Source of the DNA: JACQFK01 sp964604905
Lineage (GTDB): Bacteria > Planctomycetota > MHYJ01 > JACPRB01
DNA: 7,585 bases
Assembly (NCBI GenBank): GCA_964604905.1
Contig: CAZSCC010000313.1
Coordinates: 1 to 7,585 of the forward strand
Direction: 5' to 3'
Under the pieces are notes generated by a model that did no database searches, had not been told where the DNA came from, and saw only the letters and a program-made list of their open reading frames with translations. Both the position numbers and the translations under genes were made by a program. Shown here one piece after another: positions 1 to 5,446 of this stretch (position 1 is its first letter; every line of letters begins with the position of its first letter).

Positions 1-200
1 AGGTCCACCCCTGCGACGGCGAGCAGGCGTACAAGGGGATCGAGATCACGATGGCCCTCATACGCTCGGTCGTCGAGCGGGGACAGGTGAAGCTGCCGCT
101 CGGCCCCGGCGAGCCCGAGATGGAGGCGCTCAAGAAGGTCGTGCCCGACCGTCCGGTGCTCTTGTCCTTCGAGGGGAGCCGGAAGGAATACCCGAAGTAA
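1..200 (+). CDS. Gfo/Idh/MocA-family oxidoreductase, C-terminal fragment
   Basis: Partial gene entering from the left edge; the frame begins at base 3 and ends at a TAA at 198-200, leaving about 65 residues. The fragment contains DGEQAYKGIEITMALIRS followed by a short linker and a PL turn. This matches the last helix of Gfo/Idh/MocA NAD(P)-dependent sugar dehydrogenases, where an (D/N)G..A....E.....A..S segment precedes the C-terminal extension. The Rossmann domain and catalytic EKP motif lie outside the window, so substrate cannot be assigned. The roughly 30-residue tail after that helix is hydrophilic and ends in SRKEYPK. The gene converges on nagB, and its last three codons lie inside the first copy of the 38-bp repeat. 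The family call rests on a short stretch and could be wrong in detail. Confidence 0.6.
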   Translation, partial: VHPCDGEQAYKGIEITMALIRSVVERGQVKLPLGPGEPEMEALKKVVPDRPVLLSFEGSRKEYPK

Positions 201-298
201 GCCGGAAGCTCGAAGCTCGAAGCCTGAACCCGGAGTAAGCCGGAAGCTCGAAGCTGGAAGCCTGAACCCGAAGCAAGCCGGGAGCTGGAAGCTTGAAA
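191..298 (+). repeat. Three tandem 38-bp direct repeats
   Basis: Copies start at 191, 229 and 267, the last one truncated or degenerate after about 30 bases. The unit begins CCC(G)GAAGTAAGCC and continues with GGAAGCT(C/G)GAAGC blocks, so there is also a finer internal repetition of GAAGCT. Copies 1 and 2 differ at only a few positions. Copy 1 begins inside the oxidoreductase reading frame and supplies its stop codon (CCC GAA G/TAA phase). There are no unique spacers, so it is not CRISPR. Confidence 0.85.
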
Positions 299-375
299 CA
301 GCATCCCCCTCTGATCCCGGGGGATGAAGGGGGACGAATCCGGCTTCTAGCTTCCGGCTCCGAGCTTCCAGCTCC
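281..375. terminator. Nested inverted repeats between convergent genes; candidate bidirectional terminator
   Basis: A perfect 13-bp inverted repeat (281-293 with 363-375, GGAGCTGGAAGCT and its complement) encloses a second hairpin with an 8-bp stem, CATCCCCC at 302-309 against GGGGGATG at 319-326, with a 9-nt loop. A further 10-bp complement pairs 201-210 with 349-358. The outer arm ends immediately before the nagB stop codon at 376-378. There is no clear U-tract on either strand, so a classical intrinsic terminator is not shown. The position between two converging genes is what suggests termination or mRNA 3'-end protection. Confidence 0.5.
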
Positions 376-1143
376 TCATTGCCCCACCCTCCACTTGTTC
401 TCGGACACCCACTTGTAGTAGTCGCGGCGCTTGAGCTTCGAGGCGGCCGCCTCGTCGAGGACCACGACTGCGCGCGGGTGCATCTGGAGCGCGGTGGCCG
501 GCGCCTCCGAGGTGATCGGGCCCTCCACCATCGCCCGCACGATCTCCGCCTTCTCGACGCCGGATACGAGCATCAGGCACCGCTTCGACTCCAGGATCGT
601 CCCCACGCCCATCGTGATCGCGAAGTTCGAGAGCGGCGCCCCCGGGTCGAGGTTCTGCGCGTAGTGGGCAAGCGTCTCGGGCTCCAGCGTCTTGGGCCGC
701 GTACGCGAACCGAGGGACGAGCCCGGCTCGTTGAACCCGACGTGGCCGTTCCTCCCGATCCCGAGGATCTGCAGGTCGATCCCCCCGACGGCCCGAATCT
801 CGTCCTCCACTTTCTCGGCCTGCGCCTCGAGGTCCTTCACGTCGCCGCGAAAGAGGTGGACGTTCTTCGGATCGTGCTTGATGTGGTCGAGCAGATGGTG
901 GTGGAGGAACCCATTGAAGCTGGTCGGGTCGGAGGGCGCCAGGCCGTAGAACTCGTCGAGGTTGAAGAAGCGGGCCTTCGCGAAGGCCTCGGGTTTCCTC
1001 CGGAGGCGCTCATAGAGGCCCACCGGGGTCTTCCCGGTCGCCAGGCCCATCACGAGGTCCGGTTTGCGCGCGAGTTCGTCGAAGACGATCAAGGCCGCGC
1101 GGTCGGCCAGCGCGTCCACGGTGGGCTCAATGATGATTTCCAT
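376..1143 (-). CDS. nagB: Glucosamine-6-phosphate deaminase
   Basis: Cytosolic enzyme converting glucosamine-6-phosphate to fructose-6-phosphate and ammonia, the second step of GlcNAc-6-P catabolism. The 255-residue protein has the phosphate-binding loop GLATGKTPVGLY (33-44), FNLDEFYGL (60-68, with the D63/E64 pair), and the active-site block GIGRNGHVGFNEP (128-140) with H134 and E139. The residue matching the E. coli catalytic Asp141 is Asn132 here. As far as I recall, NGH(I/V)GFNEP is the form seen in shorter, Bacillus-type NagB, whereas E. coli NagB is 266 residues and allosteric. The C-terminal LQMHPRAVVVLDEAAAS matches the family. I chose the ATG at 1143 rather than the in-frame ATG at 1152 because homologues begin M-x-(V/I)-I-I and because GGGAGG (1155-1160) lies 2 nt from the upstream ATG but 11 nt from this one. 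It overlaps the nagA end by 17 nt, so the two genes are almost certainly translationally coupled. Confidence 0.95.
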   Translation of the reverse strand: MEIIIEPTVDALADRAALIVFDELARKPDLVMGLATGKTPVGLYERLRRKPEAFAKARFFNLDEFYGLAPSDPTSFNGFLHHHLLDHIKHDPKNVHLFRGDVKDLEAQAEKVEDEIRAVGGIDLQILGIGRNGHVGFNEPGSSLGSRTRPKTLEPETLAHYAQNLDPGAPLSNFAITMGVGTILESKRCLMLVSGVEKAEIVRAMVEGPITSEAPATALQMHPRAVVVLDEAAASKLKRRDYYKWVSENKWRVGQ

Positions 1144-2293
1144 ACAGCACATCGCCTCCCACCATGGTCATCCTCACGCGCAGGCCCTTGTCGAAGAGGA
1201 CGAGGTCCGCGTCGGCCCCCGCCTTGAGCGTCCCCTTGCGCTTCTCGAGGCCCAGCAGCTTCGCGGGGGCGCCGCTGGCCAGGTGGATCGCCATCGGCGG
1301 GGGCACCCCCGTGTCGGCGATCAGGCACCGGACGCCGTCGAGGATCGAGAACGCGCTCCCCGCCAGGCGCCCCGTGCTCTTCACCGTCACCCTCCCCTTC
1401 GAGACGACGTAGGTCTCGCCGTCGTGCCGGATCTCCCCCTCCGGCGCCCCGAGCGCGAAGACCGCGTCGCTCACCAGGACGAGCGATCCGGGCCGCTTGA
1501 GCTTGAGGAGGAGGATGGCCGCCCCCGAGCTCAGATGTTGCCGGTCGTAGATGAACCCGCAGGAGAGACGGTCGATCAGGAGCGCGGCGTTGAGGATCGT
1601 CTCGTGCCGGTGGTGGAGCCCCGCCATCCCGTTGAAGACGTGGGTCACGTGTCGTAGCCCGCCTTCGAGCACCGCGCGGGAGACGTCCGAGGCGGCGGCG
1701 TTCGAGTGGCCGGCCGACATGACGACGCCCAGCCGCGCGCCCTCTTTGATCACCTCGAGCGCCCCCGGGAGCTCGGGCGCGAGGGTCAGCATCCGGAGCA
1801 GCCCCTTCGCGTCCTTCCAGTACTGCCGGAACTCGGCGACGTTCGGCCGGCGCAGGTGGTCCGTCCGGTGCGCGCCCCGCCGCTCGGGGCAGAGGAACGG
1901 CCCCTCGAGGTGGATGCCCAGGATCCTCGCCCCGCCCCTCAGCTTCGAGGCCGCGACGAGGTTCGCGATCCCCTTTCGCGTCACCGCCTTCGGGAGCGAG
2001 ATGAGCGTGGGGAGGTACGACGTCACGCCGTGCGCGAGCAGCTTCTTCCCCACCTCGAGCACCTGCTCCGGCGTCGTCTCGCTGAAGGAATGGCCGAAGC
2101 CGCCGTTGATCTGGGTGTCGATCAGGCCGGGCGACGCGAGGAGGCCCTTCGCGTCGAAGACCCGCGCCCCGCGGGCGGGGATCTTCCGGGCGATCCTCCG
2201 GATCCGGCCGCGCTCGACCAGGATGTCCGCGCGGCCGAGGAGCTTCCCCTCCGCGAGGACCATGGCGCCGGTGATCAGGGTGGGGCCGCTCAT
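1127..2293 (-). CDS. nagA: N-acetylglucosamine-6-phosphate deacetylase
   Basis: Amidohydrolase-superfamily enzyme that removes acetate from GlcNAc-6-P, feeding NagB directly downstream. From the ATG at 2293 the protein is 388 residues, close to the 382 of E. coli NagA. Visible landmarks are PGLIDTQINGGFG (55-67), HLEGPF (128-133; metal ligand E130), SAGHSNA (193-199; H196), THVFNGMAGLHH (217-228; H217), the H253 region and VSDA (274-277; catalytic D276), ending with the amidohydrolase segment GTLKAGADADLVLFD. Gln61 stands where dinuclear relatives have an HxH motif, which points to the single-metal E. coli-like form. An in-frame ATG exists at 2362, but it lies upstream of a strong promoter at 2303-2332 and its extra 23 residues are not family-like, so the 2293 start is preferred. 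No Shine-Dalgarno precedes that ATG. Confidence 0.95.
   Translation of the reverse strand: MSGPTLITGAMVLAEGKLLGRADILVERGRIRRIARKIPARGARVFDAKGLLASPGLIDTQINGGFGHSFSETTPEQVLEVGKKLLAHGVTSYLPTLISLPKAVTRKGIANLVAASKLRGGARILGIHLEGPFLCPERRGAHRTDHLRRPNVAEFRQYWKDAKGLLRMLTLAPELPGALEVIKEGARLGVVMSAGHSNAAASDVSRAVLEGGLRHVTHVFNGMAGLHHRHETILNAALLIDRLSCGFIYDRQHLSSGAAILLLKLKRPGSLVLVSDAVFALGAPEGEIRHDGETYVVSKGRVTVKSTGRLAGSAFSILDGVRCLIADTGVPPPMAIHLASGAPAKLLGLEKRKGTLKAGADADLVLFDKGLRVRMTMVGGDVLYGNHH
1155..1160 (-). promoter_or_regulatory. Ribosome binding site inside nagA deciding the nagB start
   Basis: GGGAGG on the minus strand lies within the last codons of nagA. It is 11 nt from the ATG at 1143 and only 2 nt from the ATG at 1152, which favours the shorter NagB. 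Confidence 0.6.
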
Positions 2294-2302
2294 GCGCGCC
2301 AG

Positions 2303-2332
2303 ATGATAGTAGGAGCGGCGAGGGGCTGTCAA
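2303..2332 (-). promoter_or_regulatory. Sigma70-type promoter of nagAB, leaderless architecture
   Basis: On the minus strand a perfect TTGACA (2327-2332) is followed after 18 bp by TATCAT (2303-2308, five of six consensus bases). Only 9 nt separate the -10 box from the nagA ATG at 2293, so transcription should begin about 2-4 nt before the start codon. No Shine-Dalgarno could fit or is seen. The element lies in the 83-bp gap shared with the divergent plus-strand gene at 2377. Confidence 0.8.
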
Positions 2333-2335
2333 AGA

Positions 2336-2363
2336 CAAATCGAGAACCGGAGGGCCCGGCAAG
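2336..2363 (-). promoter_or_regulatory. Element upstream of the nagA -35 box, copy 1 of 2
   Basis: On the minus strand it reads CTTGCCGGGCCCTCC, a short variable middle, then CTCGATTTG. A hand alignment with 6118-6146 gives about 23 identities in 28 positions with one gap. Both copies lie just upstream of the -35 hexamer of a leaderless promoter, where an activator site or UP-like element would act. This copy also overlaps the 5' region of the divergent gene at 2377. Function is inferred from position only. Confidence 0.5.
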
Positions 2364-2376
2364 CGTCTAAGGAAGG

Positions 2377-3582
2377 ATGAAGCTGCTGCTCCTCCTGCTC
2401 CCCCTCTTCCCCGCCCAGGACGGCTGGTTCGACCAAGCGTGGGCCTTCCGCCGGAAGATCGCGATCAAGAACAACCTGGAGGGCGACCTCAAGGCGGGCT
2501 ACCCGGTGCAGATCGAGTTCGACGCCGAGTACCTCGGCATCCAGACGAAGGCGAAGCCGGACTTCTCGGACCTCGGGGTCGTCCACCGGGGGAAACGCAT
2601 CCCCTCGACGCTCCTGCCGGGACGTTCGGCGGGCTGCCGGATCCTCTGCTTCCGCACCGTCGCGGACCTGGCCGGCGGCGCGCGCGACGAGGGCTACTCG
2701 ATCTACTATGGAAACCCCGCCGCCCCCGCCGGGCCCGCCTCGCGGGAGGCGGTTTTCGAACTCCACGAGGACTTCTCGGACGCGGAGTCCTTCGCCAGGC
2801 GGTTCACGGCGGACAAGGACCTCGCGGTCAAGGTGCAGGACGGCGCGCTCGTCCTTCGCGACGTCCCCGCCGGGCGGACCGACGCCACGCCCGCGCGGAT
2901 CGTCTTCAAGGCCCTGCCCGTTTCCGCCGGCTTCTCGCTCTCCTTCGACCTCGAGATCGACTCGACGAACGCCTCCGCCCCCGGCTTCGCCGTGAACGTC
3001 GACCTGCGCGAGCCCGGCAGCGACGACGCGACCGTGGCGAAGAAGGCGGACGCGCTCATCGAGAAGCTGGGCGAGCTCGACTGGGAGCTGCGGGAGCAGG
3101 CGACGAAGGAGCTGATCCGCCTGGGTCGCCCCGCCGTCGCGAAGCTGATCGAGGCCACCCGCTCCGGCGACGCCGAGGTGAAGTGGCGCGCCGAGCACAT
3201 CCTCAAGGAGATCCGCACCCTCTCGCCTTCCCCGACGATCTCCGCGGGCGTCATGGGCGGCGACGCGTCGGTCGGCCCGATCGCGCTCACGACGTCGATC
3301 GGGAAGACCCGCGGCAAGGCCCGCTGGGCGGGCGGCTGGCCGGTCCGCCTCAAGGTGACGGTGCTCCGCGACCCCGACGGCGACGTCACGGTCCTCTGGA
3401 ACAACGGGAAGCCCCAGACCGGCCACCTCCCGGGCGACGTCCGTGAGATCTCCTTCAGCGTCTGGAAGGGCTCGGCCGCCCCGCTCGGCACGATCCGGAT
3501 CGACAACATCATCCTCAAGCGCCACGTGGACGACGACGCGCGGCCGACGCACACGCTGGAGGTGGAGGAGAAGCGGCGATAA
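2377..3582 (+). CDS. Secreted DUF2341 / concanavalin-like protein with inserted HEAT-like repeats
   Basis: 401-residue exported protein of unknown function. A very short signal peptide (MKLLLLLLPLFPA, likely cut near residues 13-14) is followed by a DUF2341 domain at about 17-115: W.FRRKIAIKNN at the start, then the hallmark (I/Y)YYGNPAAP (109-117). A second LamG/concanavalin-like beta-sandwich begins at about 127 (ELHEDFSDAESFARRF) and its strands resume at about 287-381, ending GTIRIDNIILKR. Between these parts, at about 216-281, lies a helical block containing LDWELREQATKELIRLG and GDAEVKWRAEHILKEI, which reads as two HEAT-like helix pairs. DUF2341 domains are usually found on bacterial surface proteins that may bind carbohydrate. 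The start follows a Shine-Dalgarno-like AAGGAAGG (2369-2376) that is unusually close to the ATG. The gene is divergent from nagA. The exact substrate or ligand cannot be read from the sequence. Confidence 0.85.
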   Translation: MKLLLLLLPLFPAQDGWFDQAWAFRRKIAIKNNLEGDLKAGYPVQIEFDAEYLGIQTKAKPDFSDLGVVHRGKRIPSTLLPGRSAGCRILCFRTVADLAGGARDEGYSIYYGNPAAPAGPASREAVFELHEDFSDAESFARRFTADKDLAVKVQDGALVLRDVPAGRTDATPARIVFKALPVSAGFSLSFDLEIDSTNASAPGFAVNVDLREPGSDDATVAKKADALIEKLGELDWELREQATKELIRLGRPAVAKLIEATRSGDAEVKWRAEHILKEIRTLSPSPTISAGVMGGDASVGPIALTTSIGKTRGKARWAGGWPVRLKVTVLRDPDGDVTVLWNNGKPQTGHLPGDVREISFSVWKGSAAPLGTIRIDNIILKRHVDDDARPTHTLEVEEKRR

Positions 3583-3595
3583 CGAACGAAAGAGG

Positions 3596-3639
3596 GAGCG
3601 GGGGATCGCCGGAAATCCGCTGAGGAAATGAGCCCGCTC
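3596..3639. terminator. Weak candidate bidirectional terminator between convergent genes
   Basis: GAGCGGG (3596-3602) is complementary to CCCGCTC (3633-3639), with an alternative inner pairing AGCGG (3597-3601)/CCGCT (3617-3621). It lies between the stop at 3580-3582 and the converging stop at 3640-3642. The loop is long and there is no U-tract, so this is a weak call. Confidence 0.25.
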
Positions 3640-4491
3640 TCAGACCGCCATCCGGGAAGCCCCCGCCCGGAAGTAGAGCTTGAGCAGCGCCCTGGCGTGG
3701 GCCTCGACGCCGAAGTGTTCCTTCGCCTCCTTACGCGCCTGCATGCCCAGAAAGAGCGCCTCGCCCGGGTGATTCCACAGGTAGTCGATGTTGGCCGCGA
3801 GTCCCGCGACATCGCCCGGAGCACTCAGGAATCCGCTCACCGCCTCCCCCACGAACTCGGAGGCGGCGCCGCCCCAACTCGCGATCACGGGGCGCCCCGC
3901 GGCGAGGGCCTCGGCGACGCCCGGAGCCCAGGCGTCCTGTTTCGATGAGAGGTAGACCAGGAAGCGCGCGTCGCGGACTTCCCCCTCATCGCTCACGGGG
4001 ATGTCGGGGACGAGCGCCGCGGCCTCCTCAAGCCATGCGGCGGCCTTGGGATCCGTCGCCCGGCCCAGGACGTAGGTCCCCGCGCCGGTCGCCGCCTCGC
4101 CCGGGTCGAGGGCAAAGGGCAGGCACGTCATCCGGTAGTCGAGGAACGGCGCTGCCGTGCGGAAGCGGCCGAACGCCTCGCGACTCGGGGCGATCACCCA
4201 GTCGGTGTCGGACGGGCGGTCGATCGCCGAGTGGAGGACGGAGACGCCGTGGCCGCTGAACGCCTCGGCGACCGCCGGGTCGGCGGCGATCACGTGGACG
4301 AGGTCCGGCTGGTGTTCGGCCACGAGCTTCCGGGCGGCGGCGTTCATACGGAGGCGAGGGGCCCACGAGGACGGCGGCGCGCCCTCGTCCCGGAGCACGA
4401 CCTCGCAGTCGAGGCGCTTGAGTTCGTCGGCGAGCACGCGCGGATAGGTCGCGGGATGGCCGCCCGCACCGTGGGCGATCAGGATCTTCAT
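3640..4491 (-). CDS. Small GT-B (GT4-like) glycosyltransferase
   Basis: 283-residue protein probably transferring a sugar from a nucleotide-sugar donor in surface-glycan synthesis on the cytoplasmic side; donor and acceptor are unknown. The N-terminal half opens with MKILIAHGAGGHPATYPRVL, the Gly-rich loop of GT-B proteins. The C-terminal half has EALAAGRPVIASWGGAASEF (194-213), then SGFLSAPGDVAGLA (219-232) and a terminal Y.WNHP...GMQARK.AKEHF block, all typical of GT4 C-domains. The usual E-x7-E catalytic motif reads D186-x7-E194 here. The protein is 70-100 residues shorter than common GT4 enzymes, mainly in the N-terminal domain. AGGAGAGGGGG (4496-4506) precedes the ATG. It is the last gene of the apparent operon, 30 nt after the regulator. 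Confidence 0.8.
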   Translation of the reverse strand: MKILIAHGAGGHPATYPRVLADELKRLDCEVVLRDEGAPPSSWAPRLRMNAAARKLVAEHQPDLVHVIAADPAVAEAFSGHGVSVLHSAIDRPSDTDWVIAPSREAFGRFRTAAPFLDYRMTCLPFALDPGEAATGAGTYVLGRATDPKAAAWLEEAAALVPDIPVSDEGEVRDARFLVYLSSKQDAWAPGVAEALAAGRPVIASWGGAASEFVGEAVSGFLSAPGDVAGLAANIDYLWNHPGEALFLGMQARKEAKEHFGVEAHARALLKLYFRAGASRMAV

Positions 4492-4521
4492 GCTTCCCCC
4501 TCTCCTGGGCTGCGCGCGGAA

Positions 4522-4917
4522 TCAGGCGCTCTCGAGCTTGAGCGCCTCGAGCTGGAGCGCGATCTCCGCGCCCACCGGCGAGTCGGCGCGCTCCTGGAGA
4601 CGCAGGCGCATCTCCTCGCGGACGCGGCCGTACAACTGGAAGATCTCGCGGGAGATCTCGAAGAAGATCCCGTCGCGCCGCGCCTCGCCCGCGGGGGTGA
4701 GGCGGTACTGATACGTGCGGTTGGTCTCGCCGGTGACCTCGAGCAGCCCGCGCGAGACCAGGTCGTCCACGTAGGCGTTGACCATGGTGGCGCTCACCCC
4801 GGCGGCGCGGGCGAGGCTGCGCTGGCTGGTACGGACACGGCGGCCGACCTCGGCCAGCACCTCCATCTCGCGGTACTCCTTGGAGGGCTTGATGTAATGG
4901 AGCGCGTTCGTCAGCAT
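4522..4917 (-). CDS. Winged-helix (MarR-like) transcriptional regulator
   Basis: 131-residue DNA-binding protein. Residues about 30-61 form a helix-turn-helix (TSQRSLARAAGVSATMVNAY with DLVSRGLLEV), followed by a wing around NRTYQYRLTPAGE (66-78). The C-terminal 45 residues, rich in Glu, Arg and Leu (ISREIFQLYGRVREEMRLRL), look like a long helix that could form a dimer coiled coil. No ligand-binding domain is present, so it resembles small MarR-like regulators found in exopolysaccharide loci. The start is supported by GAGGGGG 8 nt upstream (4926-4932). It sits between the HAD phosphatase and the glycosyltransferase in one transcription direction, suggesting it controls this operon or a linked glycan locus. 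A palindrome at 4933-4956 just before it is a candidate autoregulatory site. Confidence 0.8.
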   Translation of the reverse strand: MLTNALHYIKPSKEYREMEVLAEVGRRVRTSQRSLARAAGVSATMVNAYVDDLVSRGLLEVTGETNRTYQYRLTPAGEARRDGIFFEISREIFQLYGRVREEMRLRLQERADSPVGAEIALQLEALKLESA

Positions 4918-4932
4918 CCTGTCTTCCCCCTC

Positions 4933-4956
4933 ACGGACGGTCGCTTCGCCGTCCGT
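4933..4956 (-). promoter_or_regulatory. 8-bp palindrome / hairpin before the regulator gene
   Basis: ACGGACGG (4933-4940) and CCGTCCGT (4949-4956) form a perfect 8-bp inverted repeat around an 8-nt centre. It lies in the 43-nt gap between the phosphatase stop and the regulator ATG and directly abuts that gene's Shine-Dalgarno. No U-tract follows on the minus strand, so it is not a normal terminator. It could be an operator for the adjacent winged-helix protein or an RNA hairpin affecting downstream translation or mRNA stability. Confidence 0.55.
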
Positions 4957-4960
4957 AAAC

Positions 4961-5446
4961 TTATCGGTCGGAGGGGGCGCGGGACTTGAGGATAAAATCG
5001 CACACCTCGCGGACGGCGCCGTCGCCGCCGCGGCGCGCGGTGACCCGGTGGGCGGCCTTCCGGACGGCGGCCACCGCGTCGGCCACGGCGATCGCGAGGC
5101 CCACGAGGCGCATCGCGGGGAGATCGTTCACGTCGTCGCCCACATAGACCGCCTCCCCGGGCTTGATGCCGCGCCCGGCCAGGAACTTCCGCACCACCTG
5201 CCCCTTGTCCTCCACGCCGAGAAACACGTCGCGGATCCCGAGCTTCTCGGCGCGCCGGAGCACGGCCTCGCTCTTCTCGCCCGTGACGAGCGCGACGGCG
5301 ATCCCCGCTTCGCGGACGAGGCGGATCCCCATCCCGTCTTTCACGTTGAATTTCTTGAGCGTCTCGCCCTTGGGACCGTAGTAGATTCCGCCGTCGGTGA
5401 GGACGCCGTCGACGTCGAGGAGGAGCGCCCGGATGGGTCGGCGCAT
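4961..5446 (-). CDS. C0-type HAD phosphatase (KdsC/KDN-9-phosphatase family)
   Basis: 161-residue cap-less HAD hydrolase that dephosphorylates a phosphorylated 2-keto-3-deoxy sugar acid. Motif I is DVDGVLTDGG (11-20; D11 nucleophile, D13 acid/base), motif II Thr55 in VTGEKSEAV, motif III Lys81 and motif IV YVGDDVNDLPAM (101-112). Family members form tetramers in which a neighbouring subunit completes the active site. Automatic annotation would say KdsC (KDO-8-phosphate phosphatase). However E57, R65 and K68 (TGE...LRRAEKLG) align with Glu56, Arg64 and Lys67 of BT1713, the KDN-9-phosphate phosphatase of Bacteroides thetaiotaomicron; E. coli KdsC has Arg at the Glu position. A nonulosonate-9-phosphate substrate is therefore favoured by inference. 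The start at 5446 overlaps the upstream stop (TGATG), so translation is coupled; an apparent upstream extension of the frame is only a shadow of the preceding gene. Confidence 0.88.
   Translation of the reverse strand: MRRPIRALLLDVDGVLTDGGIYYGPKGETLKKFNVKDGMGIRLVREAGIAVALVTGEKSEAVLRRAEKLGIRDVFLGVEDKGQVVRKFLAGRGIKPGEAVYVGDDVNDLPAMRLVGLAIAVADAVAAVRKAAHRVTARRGGDGAVREVCDFILKSRAPSDR

Noticed and set aside
191..298. CRISPR-like array
   Set aside because: The 38-bp units are contiguous with no variable spacers and there is no cas gene in the window.
379..1227. Long plus-strand open frame of 282 codons opposite nagB
   Set aside because: Its product is low-complexity, rich in Arg, Gly and Leu with no domain, and it is fully antisense to nagB, which has clear catalytic motifs. 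High G+C produces such shadow frames.
2294..2362. Upstream ATG giving NagA 23 extra residues
   Set aside because: The extension contains the -10 and -35 boxes of a strong promoter and does not resemble the NagA N-terminus.
1551..2380. Plus-strand open frames opposite nagA (251 and 224 codons)
   Set aside because: They lie antisense to conserved NagA sequence, have Arg/Pro/Ser-rich composition and no recognisable motif or start signal.
2329..3824. Minus-strand open frames of 407 and 372 codons opposite the DUF2341 gene
   Set aside because: The plus-strand protein has a signal peptide, a DUF2341 domain and beta-sandwich motifs; the antisense products are compositionally biased with no homology I can see.
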